A stretch of 45,962 bases of DNA from Bacteroidales bacterium (GCA_017882305.1 JADGPU010000014.1:1-45962), one strand, 5' to 3'; shown: positions 8,605-17,451, counted from the stretch's first letter. Made by a program: numbers and translations. The notes: generated by a model from the sequence alone, not told the origin.

Positions 8605-9906
8605 TTATGCATATTCTTTCTTTGTGGCTACCTCCAGCTGAACAGGTGGAACTTTTGACATATCCTGTATGTAATAGCGCGATCCGATGTAAAAAAGAAA
8701 GGCGCCTATAAGCAAAACGAAGGGAAGGATTGCCATTGCTGTTTTGATGTCATAAAGGTCAGATACCTTCCCTAGTATAATCGGGGCGGTAAAAGAACCT
8801 AATAAATTCTGAACAGCCACTGCAATGGCATATGATGTTGCCCTTAATCCAGGATGAATGACATCTTGTGTAACTGCTGCAGCTCCTGCAATAAATGTCA
8901 TGATAATAACGCCAAACAAAAAAAGCACTGCTATCTGTCCGTTCCCTTTTAAAATGAAAAAGGCAATGAAAAGAAGCAAGGCTGAAATAAATGTTGATAT
9001 AGCCGGAAACAACAGTCGTGCCCGGGGTTCAGTTTTCCTCCATCTGTCTATAAGAAAGCCGCCAAGCGGAGCTCCGATAAGAGCCAGCATCATTACAAAA
9101 CCGGCAAGCGTGCCTGCAATCTTTGGCTCAAGTTTGTTTCCGGTTTCGAAAAATTTGGGGAGCCAAACTATCATAGCGGTAGTTACAAAAACCACGGCAG
9201 CCATGCCGAAATAAGTATATATTACCGATGGTTTTGCAATGAACTCCCGTATCATATCTTTCTTTCCCATCTTTATTTTTTTGTTGTTCTTATCAATAAA
9301 CGAAAGATCGACCGTTTTATAATCATTGACAAACAGGAATAGAATAGCAATTATTAAGCCTGGCACTGCGACAATTCCGAAAGCATGCTTCCAGCCCAGA
9401 GACTGTGCTATAATGCCACCCATTGTTACCCCGATTGCAGATCCAAGCGGGATGGACGAATTCCATAATCCCATCATTTTGGATCTTTTCTCCATCGGGT
9501 ACATTCCTGATATTAATGCGCTTCCCCCTGGGGCATACCCTGCTTCACCAAATCCAATAAATATGCGCGCCATGAATAGCTGGATATAATTTCCTGTGAA
9601 TGCACATACAGCCGTTGCAAGGCTCCAGACAATAGCCATCAAGCCTATTGTTTTTGTTCTGCTCCACCGATCTACAAGGATTGAAATAGGAAAGGTAAGA
9701 ATCCCTATAGTGAGATAAATGACCGAGACAAGCCAGCCACACTGCGTATCTGTAATAAACCAATCTTTCTGGATTGAAGTAAACATGGAATTTACGACCA
9801 TTCTGTCTGCATAATCAAACATGTACAACAGGAAGAGTAACATAAAAACATAATTGGAGTAACCCTTTGAGAACAAGTACCCGCTGCGGTCTTCTGGCTT
9901 TTTCAT
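8605..9906 (-). CDS. Major facilitator superfamily transporter
   Basis: This 433-residue inner-membrane protein has about twelve hydrophobic helices. The loop after helix 2 carries an MFS motif A version, DRWSRTKTIGLM, and the second half repeats it as GGFLIDRWRKTEPRARLLFP. The helix 4-5 region reads ARIFIGFGEAGYAPGG, like the Spinster/hexuronate-type branch. The substrate cannot be told from sequence. It may be a secondary transporter for a sugar acid or lipid-like compound. No metabolic genes are linked to it. Its upstream side is the repeat-rich gap at 9907-10283. Confidence 0.88.
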   Translation of the reverse strand: MKKPEDRSGYLFSKGYSNYVFMLLFLLYMFDYADRMVVNSMFTSIQKDWFITDTQCGWLVSVIYLTIGILTFPISILVDRWSRTKTIGLMAIVWSLATAVCAFTGNYIQLFMARIFIGFGEAGYAPGGSALISGMYPMEKRSKMMGLWNSSIPLGSAIGVTMGGIIAQSLGWKHAFGIVAVPGLIIAILFLFVNDYKTVDLSFIDKNNKKIKMGKKDMIREFIAKPSVIYTYFGMAAVVFVTTAMIVWLPKFFETGNKLEPKIAGTLAGFVMMLALIGAPLGGFLIDRWRKTEPRARLLFPAISTFISALLLFIAFFILKGNGQIAVLFLFGVIIMTFIAGAAAVTQDVIHPGLRATSYAIAVAVQNLLGSFTAPIILGKVSDLYDIKTAMAILPFVLLIGAFLFYIGSRYYIQDMSKVPPVQLEVATKKEYA

Positions 9907-10283
9907 TCTGACATTTTATTTATAAAACCTCAATACCAAGTAAATAAAAATAAATATTAGTTGGGTTTTCTGTTGTATTTTTAAGTGTTTATACTTATTA
10001 GGATTTTTGAATGGGTTGAGTCTGGCCCCCTTTAGTGGTTCAGTTTTGGGCAAAAAGACCCCCTCTACCGCTACGCGGCATCTCCCCCACGGAGGAGATA
10101 ATGCTCTGATATTTAGACAAATTATGCCAAACCAACGAGTTTTTTCCCCCCTTGGGGGGAAATACAAAGGGGGTAAATATCTAAGAGGAAAGCCTTCTCT
10201 AGGGGGCCAGGGAAGCAAAACTTTAGGAACTTTAAATTTAAATTATTACTTTTCCATATTAAAATTTATACCTATAAGAGATT
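9907..10283. other. Repeat-rich intergenic region
   Basis: This 377-base gap lies between the divergent MFS and CoA-binding genes. Its first hundred bases are AT-rich and then it becomes strikingly G/C-rich with several inverted repeats (see 10022-10210). Open frames across the repeats are artefacts of the G/C-rich palindromes. Confidence 0.6.
10022..10210. repeat. Nested inverted-repeat element (MITE-like)
   Basis: The outer arms are CTGGCCCCCT (10022-10031) and AGGGGGCCAG (10201-10210), a perfect 10-base inverted repeat. Inside are ACCCCC (10058-10063) facing GGGGGT (10169-10174), ATCTCC (10080-10085) facing GGAGAT (10094-10099), and a 20-base hairpin of TTTCCCCCC and GGGGGGAAA (10143-10162). 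The inner layout of two hairpins inside facing C5/G5 ends resembles the elements at 43283-43363 and 43930-44003. There is no gene inside, so it would be non-autonomous. Confidence 0.7.
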
Positions 10284-10733
10284 ATGGCAACTTTAAAACA
10301 AATTAATGAATTTCTTGATTCCCAGCCTATTGCATTGGTAGGGGTATCTCGTAATCCTAAAAAATTCGGTTATGCCACTTTCAAAGAACTTAAAGAAAAA
10401 GGGATGAAAATTATTCCGGTAAATCCCCTGGCCGATGAAATAATGGGAGAAAAATCTTATCCTAATGTAAAAATGCTTCCTCCAGAAGTTCAAAGTATAA
10501 TAGTCTTTACAAAAAAGGATAAAACTGTCTCTGTGATTCGTGATGCCAAAGAAAAAGGGATAAAGCAGATATGGATACAACAGATGGCCGATAGTAAAGA
10601 GGCTCTTGATGAACTTAAAGACTCAGGAATAAATTTTATCACCGGAGAGTGCATACTCATGCATTACAAACCTCACAGTTTTCATAAGTTTCACGGAAGT
10701 CTTAAAAAGTTTTTCGGCCGTTTTCCAAAGTAA
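10284..10733 (+). CDS. CoA-binding domain protein (YccU-like)
   Basis: This 149-residue cytoplasmic protein is a single Rossmann-type CoA-binding domain. The N-terminal region reads IALVGVSRNPKKFGYATFKELKEKGMKIIPVNP, the standard nucleotide-binding start. The later IWIQQMADSKEALDELKDSGI and GECILMHY segments match the family. Such proteins are small stand-alone relatives of succinyl-CoA synthetase alpha N-termini. Their role is unknown. The stop TAA overlaps the ATG of the next gene by one base (TAATG), so translation of the two is likely coupled. That next gene is a CoA thioesterase, which supports a CoA-related function. Confidence 0.88.
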   Translation: MATLKQINEFLDSQPIALVGVSRNPKKFGYATFKELKEKGMKIIPVNPLADEIMGEKSYPNVKMLPPEVQSIIVFTKKDKTVSVIRDAKEKGIKQIWIQQMADSKEALDELKDSGINFITGECILMHYKPHSFHKFHGSLKKFFGRFPK

Positions 10734-11143
10734 TGAATGAAAAAAAGCCTCCATACAATCTTAAATTTGTTGTCAGGGATTATGAATGTGACCTCCAGGG
10801 TGTTGTAAACAACGCTAATTACCAGCACTATCTTGAACACGCAAGGCACGAGTTCCTTATCTCTAAAGGAGTCAGTTTCGTTGAACTTCATGATAAGGGA
10901 ATAGATCTTATTGTAACAAGAGTGGAGATCGATTATAAATATCCGCTAAAGAGTCATGATAATTTCATCGTCACAGTAAACATTCAGAGAGAAGGAAATG
11001 CCAGGATCCTTTTTATTCAGGATATTTACAGGATGCCTGATTTAAAGCTTGTTGTCAAGGCAAAAGTAACTGGAGTGGCAACCAAAAAAGGCAGACCGGT
11101 ACCTCCAGGAGATCTGGTTTTAAAACTTGGATTAGAATCTTGA
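10733..11143 (+). CDS. Acyl-CoA thioesterase, 4HBT/YbgC-like hotdog fold
   Basis: The 136-residue protein has the 4HBT hotdog fold. The catalytic loop motif appears as YECDLQGVVNNANYQHYLEHAR near residues 14-35, where the Asp after YEC is the expected catalytic residue. The rest, YPLKSHDNFIVTVNIQREG and AKVTGVATKKGRPVP, fits the central beta sheet. It likely hydrolyses short- or medium-chain acyl-CoA. It is translationally coupled to the CoA-binding gene just upstream. Confidence 0.88.
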   Translation: MNEKKPPYNLKFVVRDYECDLQGVVNNANYQHYLEHARHEFLISKGVSFVELHDKGIDLIVTRVEIDYKYPLKSHDNFIVTVNIQREGNARILFIQDIYRMPDLKLVVKAKVTGVATKKGRPVPPGDLVLKLGLES

Positions 11144-11166
11144 ATTTCAAATATGAAAAGTAAAAA

Positions 11167-13041
11167 ATGAAATCAAAAACAATCTCTTCATTCAAAATAG
11201 CTATACTCACTATCCTGATGGCTGTTTCTTCTCCCTCCTATTCGCAATCTATTGGAGTATTAAGACAGAAATATGATAAACAGGAAGTATATATAACAAT
11301 GAGAGATGGTGTAAAACTGTTTACTTCAATTTATACGCCTAAAAATAACTCGGTTACTCATCCTGTTCTTCTAAAACGGACTCCTTACAATATTGAGCCG
11401 GGAGGGCCCAATAGTTTTAATTTCTCCATGCAGCTTTACAAAAGATATACCGAAAGTGAATATATAATGGTTTTTCAGGATGTCAGGGGAAAATATATGA
11501 GTGAAGGAGAGTTCGAAGATGTTCGTCCAATAATTGTGGTAAAAAAGAGCAATAAAGATATTGATGAATCGACAGATACCTGGGATACTGTGGATTGGCT
11601 TGTTAAAAATATAAAGAATAATAATGGGAATGTTGGAATTTTTGGCATTTCTTATCCGGGTTTCTATTCAACAATGGGTCTTATAAATGCACATCCCGCT
11701 GTTAAGGCAGTTTCTCCACAAGCTCCGGTAACAGCCTGGTTCTTAGGCGACGATTTTCATCATAACGGGGCTTTTTTCCTTCTTGATTGTTTCAGCTTTT
11801 ATTATAGTAACGGGCAGCCTCACAGGGCGCTTACCCGGACCGGGTATCCCTCATTTAAATGGCCTGTTTCTGATAACTATGAGTTTTTTCTTTCCCTGGG
11901 TGCAGACAAAAACATTGCACCTGAGTTTCTCGGGGACAGTGTTAAATTCTGGAATGATGCTTTTTCACATCCCGATTATGATGATTTCTGGAAAACAAGA
12001 GATCCCCGACCATTCCTGAAAAATGTTACCCCGGCTGTTATGACCGTTGGTGGATGGTTTGATGCTGAGGATCTCTATGGTGCTCTGCATACTTATGATG
12101 CAATTGAAAAACAGAATTCACCATCGGTAAAGAATTTTCTCGTAATGGGTCCATGGTCACATGGCCAGTGGGAATTTGGAAAAGGAAATAACCTTGGAAA
12201 TATTTACTGGGGACTGGACGCAAATAAAAAATTCCAGGCTCAGGAAAAAGATTTCTTTGACTTATATCTGAAAGGAGAAGGCAATTCCGATATGGCTGAA
12301 GCTACAATATTTGTTACCGGTTCAAATGAATGGAGAAACTTTGACACCTGGCCACCGAAAAATGTGGTTGAAAAAAATCTTTATTTACAACCTGCCGGAG
12401 CTATTTCATTTACAACTCCTGAAGCAAAAGAGAGTTTTGATGAATATATTTCAGATCCAATGAAACCGGTTCCTTATGCGGAGACTATTCATACTCACCG
12501 TACTGCCGAATATATGACAGAAGATCAGAGATTTGCCTCCCGCCGGCCTGATGTCATGGTTTATCAGACAGATATACTCCCTGAGGATATAACATTAACT
12601 GGTCCTCTCACTGCTGATCTTTTTATTTCGACTACTGGAACAGATGCTGATTATATTGTAAAATTAATTGATGTCCTCCCTCCCGACACCAAAGCAGATG
12701 TGTCTACCGATATTAAAATTCCGCTCGGCGGATACCAGATGCTTGTTCGTGGTGAAGTGTTCAGGGGAAAATACCGTAACAGCTTTGAAAAACCCGAACC
12801 TTTTATACCGGGAAAAGTAACAGAGGTTAAGTACGGTATGCCCGATGTGGCACATACATTTAAAAAGGGACATCGGATTATGGTTCAAATACAGAACTCC
12901 TGGTTTCCTCTGGTCGACAGAAATCCACAAAAATTTGTTGATATTTACAGGTGTTCTGAGAGTGATTTTCAAAAAGCGACACAGAGAATCTATCATGATG
13001 AGAGTTATTCTTCCAGTATTAAAATCAATGTTTTACAGTAA
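11167..13041 (+). CDS. Secreted CocE/NonD-family serine hydrolase
   Basis: This 624-residue protein starts with a signal peptide (MKSKTISSFKIAILTILMAVSSPSYSQ is the visible extent, residues 1-27). It then shows the alpha/beta hydrolase core of the X-Pro dipeptidyl peptidase/cocaine esterase family: YITMRDGVKLFTSIYTP, QDVRGKYMSEGEF, the nucleophile elbow GISYPGFY, the acid residue in VGGWFDAEDLYGA and the histidine in GPWSHGQWE. The last 200 residues form the jelly-roll C-terminal domain (GPLTADLFISTTGTDADYIVKLIDVLPP). It probably hydrolyses an ester or peptide in the periplasm. The substrate is unknown. It follows the thioesterase gene by 23 bases and could be in the same operon. Confidence 0.9.
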   Translation: MKSKTISSFKIAILTILMAVSSPSYSQSIGVLRQKYDKQEVYITMRDGVKLFTSIYTPKNNSVTHPVLLKRTPYNIEPGGPNSFNFSMQLYKRYTESEYIMVFQDVRGKYMSEGEFEDVRPIIVVKKSNKDIDESTDTWDTVDWLVKNIKNNNGNVGIFGISYPGFYSTMGLINAHPAVKAVSPQAPVTAWFLGDDFHHNGAFFLLDCFSFYYSNGQPHRALTRTGYPSFKWPVSDNYEFFLSLGADKNIAPEFLGDSVKFWNDAFSHPDYDDFWKTRDPRPFLKNVTPAVMTVGGWFDAEDLYGALHTYDAIEKQNSPSVKNFLVMGPWSHGQWEFGKGNNLGNIYWGLDANKKFQAQEKDFFDLYLKGEGNSDMAEATIFVTGSNEWRNFDTWPPKNVVEKNLYLQPAGAISFTTPEAKESFDEYISDPMKPVPYAETIHTHRTAEYMTEDQRFASRRPDVMVYQTDILPEDITLTGPLTADLFISTTGTDADYIVKLIDVLPPDTKADVSTDIKIPLGGYQMLVRGEVFRGKYRNSFEKPEPFIPGKVTEVKYGMPDVAHTFKKGHRIMVQIQNSWFPLVDRNPQKFVDIYRCSESDFQKATQRIYHDESYSSSIKINVLQ

Positions 13042-13046
13042 CAATT

Positions 13047-13054
13047 TATATTTG
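13047..13054 (+). promoter_or_regulatory. Candidate -7 element for the aldo/keto reductase gene
   Basis: TATATTTG is an exact TAnnTTTG match, starting 5 bases after the hydrolase stop codon and 52 bases before the ATG at 13106. Confidence 0.4.
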
Positions 13055-13105
13055 TACTTGTTTCTTATTGTTGTTGTATAGTCTTTTAAATAATAATCTT
13101 CTACT

Positions 13106-14017
13106 ATGGCAAAAAGAAATCTGACACGCAGGCAATTCATCGCAACTACCATAACTGCAGGAGCAGGTTCAGTTTTGTTTGGAAAGACTGACTTTGTTAT
13201 TCCTGCCAAACCAGTAGTGATGTTTGCAGATCCCTTCCAGATTGTAACGCTTGGAAAGTCGGGTTTAAAATCGACACTTCTCGGAATGGGGACCGGATTC
13301 AGCGGATATAACCGGTCATCAAATATCACTAGAGCTGGCGTTGCTGAATCTATTATCCGGCAGGCATACGAAAAGGGAATTCGTTTTTTTGATTGTGCTG
13401 ACAGTTATGGGACACATCCCTTCACTGCGGCAGCACTTAAAGGTGTTCCAAGAGAATCATATACCCTGAGCTCCAAAATATGGATTGGCCCTGGCGGCAT
13501 TCCGGATATTGATCGTCCTGATGCTGACGTGGTTATTGATCGTTTCCGGAAAGAGCTTAACACAGACTATCTCGATATGGTACAGATTCATTGTATGACA
13601 GATCCGAAATGGACAGATAAGCAGAAAAAACAAATGGATATTCTTGAAACCCTTAAGGTTAAGGAAATAATCAGAGCACATGGTGTATCAGTTCATTCTC
13701 TCGAAGCAATGGAAGCCTGTGTTGATAGTCCCTGGGTTGATGTTGTCCATGTCCGGATTAATCCATTTGGAGAAGTTATGGATAAAAGTAATCCGTCTAC
13801 TGTAATTCCGGTGATTGCCAAACTTCATAAAGCAGGTAAGGGTATTATCGGTATGAAACTGATTGGTAACGGCAACTTCAAAAATGATCCGGAAAAAATA
13901 GATGCCTCACTTAAATATGTTCTTGGATTAGGAACTGTTGACATGATTATTGTGGGATTTGAATTGCCAGAACAGATCGATAATTATATCGGAAGAGTTA
14001 AGAGAGTTCTGTTATAG
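13106..14017 (+). CDS. Tat-exported aldo/keto reductase
   Basis: The 303-residue protein opens with a twin-arginine signal, NLTRRQFIATTITAGAGSVLFG, then a (beta/alpha)8 aldo/keto reductase domain. The catalytic tetrad is readable: Asp and Tyr in FFDCADSYG, Lys in LSSKIW and His in MVQIHCM. The remaining helices, for example DRFRKELNTDYLD and GIIGMKLIGNGNF, match the family. NADPH-dependent reduction of carbonyl or sugar substrates is expected, but the substrate is not known. Tat export of this family is recurrent in Bacteroidota. The next gene, an SMP-30-like protein, follows 75 bases later on the same strand, so the two may act together on sugar-derived compounds (inference). Confidence 0.88.
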   Translation: MAKRNLTRRQFIATTITAGAGSVLFGKTDFVIPAKPVVMFADPFQIVTLGKSGLKSTLLGMGTGFSGYNRSSNITRAGVAESIIRQAYEKGIRFFDCADSYGTHPFTAAALKGVPRESYTLSSKIWIGPGGIPDIDRPDADVVIDRFRKELNTDYLDMVQIHCMTDPKWTDKQKKQMDILETLKVKEIIRAHGVSVHSLEAMEACVDSPWVDVVHVRINPFGEVMDKSNPSTVIPVIAKLHKAGKGIIGMKLIGNGNFKNDPEKIDASLKYVLGLGTVDMIIVGFELPEQIDNYIGRVKRVLL

Positions 14018-14070
14018 AAACAGAGGTACACGAAGTGCAACGCAAAGTGACACAAAGGGAAAACCGAGCC
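14018..14070 (+). repeat. Degenerate single arm of an intergenic repeat
   Basis: The sequence ACAGAGGTACACGAAG followed by CAACGCAAAGTGACACAAAG has the same AAAGGCAC-type periodic composition as the inverted-repeat element at 35642-35757. Only one arm is recognisable here. It sits between two same-strand genes. Confidence 0.35.
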
Positions 14071-14092
14071 AAAATTAATCTTATATCCGCAC

Positions 14093-14992
14093 ATGAAACT
14101 GAAAATAATCCTGATTACATTCTCTTTAGTATTCATCAGTCTGTCCTTTGTCCAGAAAAAGGGCATGGATGAAATAATTGAACCGGGAGATAAAATTGAA
14201 AAACTTGCTGATGGATTTTTGTTTACTGAAGGCCCGGCTGCCGATGCAAAAGGAAATGTCTATTTCACCGATCAGCCTAATGACAGGATAATGGTCTGGA
14301 GCCTTTCCGGAAAGCTCTCAACCTTTATGCAGCCCTGTGGCCGTTCAAATGGTCTTTCTTTTGACAAAGATGGTAATCTGTGGTCCTGTGCTGACCAGAA
14401 AAATGAATTATGGTGCATTGCACCCGATAAGAAAGTCACTATAATTCCCTCAAAATACAAGGATAAACCCCTCAATGGCCCGAATGATTTATGGAATACC
14501 CCCGATGGGGGAATATACTTTACGGATCCATATTATAAACGGACATGGTGGGATCACGACACCATGCCTCAGGATTGCCAGGGGGTCTACTATCTTGCAC
14601 CTGACCATAAAACTATTACCCGAGTAATTGGTGATCTTGACACACCAAACGGGATTGTGGGTACCACGGATGGCAAGTCACTTTTTGTTGCTGATATCCG
14701 TGGAAATAAGACCTGGAAATATTCAATCAACAAAGACGGCAGTCTGGGCAACAAAAAGCTATTTTGTGAAATGGGTTCTGACGGAATGACTATAGATGTC
14801 ATGGGAAATATTTACCTTACAGGCACAGGGGTAACTATTTTTGACACAAATGGCACTTTTATTGGCACTATTCCAGTCCCTGAAAACTGGACTGCCAATG
14901 TCTGTTTTGGCGGAAAAGATATGAAAAATCTATTTATCACTGCCAGTAAAAGTATTTACAGAATCAGAACACTCATAAAAGGAGCTTATTGA
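14093..14992 (+). CDS. SMP-30/gluconolactonase-family protein
   Basis: The 299-residue protein has a hydrophobic N-terminus (MKLKIILITFSLVFISLSFV), so it is probably exported. The rest is a six-bladed beta-propeller of the SMP-30/Gluconolactonase/LRE type, with repeats such as GNVYFTDQPNDRIMVW, DGNLWSCADQKNELWC and GGIYFTDPYYKR. Likely metal ligands are Glu in TEGPAAD, Asn in LNGPND, Asn in DTPNGIVG and Asp in FVADIRGN. It would hydrolyse a lactone such as gluconolactone. Pairing with the adjacent aldo/keto reductase suggests work on oxidised sugars. Confidence 0.88.
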   Translation: MKLKIILITFSLVFISLSFVQKKGMDEIIEPGDKIEKLADGFLFTEGPAADAKGNVYFTDQPNDRIMVWSLSGKLSTFMQPCGRSNGLSFDKDGNLWSCADQKNELWCIAPDKKVTIIPSKYKDKPLNGPNDLWNTPDGGIYFTDPYYKRTWWDHDTMPQDCQGVYYLAPDHKTITRVIGDLDTPNGIVGTTDGKSLFVADIRGNKTWKYSINKDGSLGNKKLFCEMGSDGMTIDVMGNIYLTGTGVTIFDTNGTFIGTIPVPENWTANVCFGGKDMKNLFITASKSIYRIRTLIKGAY

Positions 14993-15127
14993 TCTCCTGA
15001 TTTTGTACTCTGGTCAAAACAATTATCATTTTAACATTTTCCTATAATAAAATTATTTATTATTGTATTCTGATCTATAATTTTCTGAACCTGATTTTTT
15101 CAAAATAAGTTTTAAAAGCTGGAGTTT

Positions 15128-15319
15128 ATGGAAGGAACCCGTAGAGCTGATATTAAGCCTGGTATAGATGTTATGGTAGAATTGACTGAACACAAACGTA
15201 CAGGACGGCTCACTGAAGGAAAGGTTAAAGAGGTACTTACTTCCTCACCGAATCATCCTCACGGCATAAAAGTTATGCTTGAGAATGGTCTCGTAGGTAG
15301 AATTAAGCAGATAATCTGA
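15128..15319 (+). CDS. YwbE-like small protein (DUF2196)
   Basis: The 63-residue protein is the full length of the YwbE/DUF2196 family. It reads TRRADIKPGIDVMVELTEHKR, then TGRLTEGKVKEVLTSSPNHPHGIKVML and ENGLVGRIKQII. This looks like a small beta-barrel of the KOW/SH3 kind. Its function is unknown. An RBS, GGAG, lies just before the ATG. It sits between the SMP-30 gene and pfk without a close partner. Confidence 0.85.
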   Translation: MEGTRRADIKPGIDVMVELTEHKRTGRLTEGKVKEVLTSSPNHPHGIKVMLENGLVGRIKQII

Positions 15320-15353
15320 TTCTGCTAATTTTACGATCAATCAAAAAAATATC

Positions 15354-15361
15354 TAAATTTG
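15354..15361 (+). promoter_or_regulatory. Candidate -7 element for pfk
   Basis: TAAATTTG matches TAnnTTTG exactly, about 60 bases before the pfkA ATG. Transcription would start near 15367, which places the hairpin at 15366-15388 at the very 5' end of the message. Confidence 0.45.
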
Positions 15362-15365
15362 ACCT

Positions 15366-15388
15366 CTTTGAAAACGCTGTTTTCAAGG
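15366..15388 (+). promoter_or_regulatory. Hairpin at the 5' end of the pfk message
   Basis: TTGAAAAC (15368-15375) and GTTTTCAA (15379-15386) form a perfect 8-base stem with a GCT loop. No T-run follows, so it is not a terminator. It could stabilise the 5' end of the message or bind a regulator. Confidence 0.45.
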
Positions 15389-15422
15389 TGACTTAATTGA
15401 TAATTGTTGTAATCAGAAAAAG

Positions 15423-16748
15423 ATGAAATACGAGGACTTTATTGTCAGCTCACTTGGTAAAGGAAGCGTAGTATCCCCGCTAAAACATACTCGTCGTGTG
15501 GATAATCCTGTCTATAAATTTGTGGACGACAGTGAAAGAATTTTATATGATGTTTCTCTCGACAATTTCAAAATATGCAAAGAAACCGGAGAACTTCCAG
15601 TCTCTTTCGAGAAGGCCGGACCGAAGGAAAATATCTATTTTGAACCTGCGAAAACGAAAGTCGGGATTGTCACTTGCGGAGGATTGTGCCCCGGATTGAA
15701 TAATGTAATACGTAGCCTCGTAAATGAACTTTATTACAGATATGATATCAATCGTGTACTGGGAATACAATATGGATATGAAGGATTAATCCCGTCCTAT
15801 AATCATCCTGTCATTGAACTTACAGCACCAATGGTTAATTATATTCACCTCACAGGGGGGACTTTTCTGGGATCATCCAGGGGTGATCAGGATATTGAGA
15901 GAATGGTTGATACTCTTGAGATTATGAATATTAATGTTCTTTTTTGCATAGGTGGAGATGGTACATTGCGTGGAGCGCATGCGATACATAAGGAAATAGA
16001 AAAACGCAAATTGAAAATCTGTATTGCCGGCATTCCTAAAACAATTGACAATGATATCGATCTTATTCAAAAATCCTTTGGCTTTGAAACTGCATTTTCG
16101 ATTGCTAATGATATTATCAGGAATGCGCACAATGAGGCATCGGGTGCTTTCAACGGGATTGCTTTGGTTAAACTGATGGGGCGTGATTCAGGATTTATTG
16201 CAGCCAATGCGGCATTAGCGATACAGGAGGTAAACTTTGTGCTTATACCAGAAATTACTTTTGATCTTTATGGTCAACGTGGGTTTCTCCGGATCCTTAA
16301 AAAACGCCTGGAAGAAAGACACCATGCAGTTATTGTAGTTGCTGAAGGTGTCGGGCAGGAGTTTTTCGAATCTGCAGAGAAAAACAAAGATATTTCAGGC
16401 AATATAAAATATAAGGATATTGGCATCTACCTGAAAGATAAGATCTCAGAAGAGTTTAAAAATAAAGGCTTTCCACATTCAATCAAATATATCGATCCAA
16501 GTTATATTATCAGAAGTGCTCCGGCCAATGCTAACGACAGTAAATTCTGCAACCTGCTGGCCCAGAACGCAGTTCACGCTGCACTTTCAGGAAAAACTGA
16601 TTTTGTTATCGGTTTCTGGAACAATCAGTTCACCCTGATACCGATTGAGATGGTGGTTGCCAAACGTAAAAAGATTGATATTGAAGGTGAATTATGGTGG
16701 AATGTCCTCGAGGCAACCGGCCAACCAATAAGCATGAAAAATCCCTGA
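15423..16748 (+). CDS. pfkA: 6-phosphofructokinase, plant-type ATP-PFK group
   Basis: The 441-residue enzyme phosphorylates fructose 6-phosphate in glycolysis. Family motifs are CGGLCPGLNNVIRSL, GIQYGYEGL, GGTFLGSSRGDQD, CIGGDGTLRGAH, GIPKTIDNDIDLIQKSFGFETA and LMGRDSGFIA. The GGDGT signature has Gly at the position that is Asp in pyrophosphate-dependent enzymes, which points to ATP use. The PKTIDND motif has Lys where the E. coli ATP enzyme has Gly, as in plant ATP-PFK and relatives. The N-terminal 75 residues precede the Rossmann core and are typical of this longer group. The HAD hydrolase gene follows after 1 base. Confidence 0.92.
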   Translation: MKYEDFIVSSLGKGSVVSPLKHTRRVDNPVYKFVDDSERILYDVSLDNFKICKETGELPVSFEKAGPKENIYFEPAKTKVGIVTCGGLCPGLNNVIRSLVNELYYRYDINRVLGIQYGYEGLIPSYNHPVIELTAPMVNYIHLTGGTFLGSSRGDQDIERMVDTLEIMNINVLFCIGGDGTLRGAHAIHKEIEKRKLKICIAGIPKTIDNDIDLIQKSFGFETAFSIANDIIRNAHNEASGAFNGIALVKLMGRDSGFIAANAALAIQEVNFVLIPEITFDLYGQRGFLRILKKRLEERHHAVIVVAEGVGQEFFESAEKNKDISGNIKYKDIGIYLKDKISEEFKNKGFPHSIKYIDPSYIIRSAPANANDSKFCNLLAQNAVHAALSGKTDFVIGFWNNQFTLIPIEMVVAKRKKIDIEGELWWNVLEATGQPISMKNP

Positions 16749-16749
16749 T

Positions 16750-17352
16750 ATGGTAAAGAACCTTATTTTTGACCTTGGAAATGTACTGATCAGTTTTAAG
16801 CCTTCGGAATATTTTGATAAGAATAATTATCCTGAGACCATTAAAGCTACAATTCTTTCAGATATTTTTGGCAGTCAGGAATGGCTTATGCTTGACAAAG
16901 GAGAAATCACTACACTGGAAGCAATAGATTCCATTGCAAAAAAATCATCGCTTAATAAGAAAGAAATAGACCATATTTTCAATTTACGCACCGATCTGAT
17001 GTTTCCCCTCGATCAGAACGTCAGACTTCTTCCTGAGTTAAAAAAACGAGGTTTCAGGCTATACTATCTGTCTAACTTTCCACTTGATATTTTTGATGAG
17101 ATAAAAGATGGATACTATTTCTTCAAATATTTCGATGGCGGATTAATTTCTGCAGAAGTAAAATCTTCAAAGCCTGATGACCCGATTTATAAAACCCTCC
17201 TTGAAAAATATTCACTCATTCCGGGAGAGTGCCTCTTTATTGATGATCTCGAAATAAATGTTAAGACAGCAGAAGCCATTGGTATGAAAGGGCTTTTTAC
17301 TCACGGGTCGCTGGAGATTTCCAAAGAGATTGAAAAGGCACTGGCCACTTAG
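16750..17352 (+). CDS. HAD-superfamily phosphatase (YihX-like)
   Basis: The 200-residue protein is a subclass IA haloacid dehalogenase-like hydrolase. Motif I is FDLGNVLISF, with the nucleophilic Asp kept and Gly at the usual second Asp, as in YihX-type enzymes. Motif II is YLSNFP, motif III includes SSKPDDPIYKTLLE and motif IV is LFIDDLEINVKTAEAIGM. It probably dephosphorylates a sugar phosphate. The start codon is 1 base after the pfk stop codon, so the two are one transcription unit. Confidence 0.88.
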   Translation: MVKNLIFDLGNVLISFKPSEYFDKNNYPETIKATILSDIFGSQEWLMLDKGEITTLEAIDSIAKKSSLNKKEIDHIFNLRTDLMFPLDQNVRLLPELKKRGFRLYYLSNFPLDIFDEIKDGYYFFKYFDGGLISAEVKSSKPDDPIYKTLLEKYSLIPGECLFIDDLEINVKTAEAIGMKGLFTHGSLEISKEIEKALAT

Positions 17353-17451
17353 CCGATTCTGCCGGTAAAATTCATACCCATTAGGCTGGATTGACGAAAA
17401 AAATTCATTCTCATCGACTTAAGTCATCATGGAATCAACGTTAAACATCAC

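Noticed and set aside
10007..10306. A 99-residue open frame over the intergenic repeats
   Set aside because: It is made of the repeat palindromes, has proline/glycine-rich nonsense composition and overlaps the start of the real CoA-binding gene.
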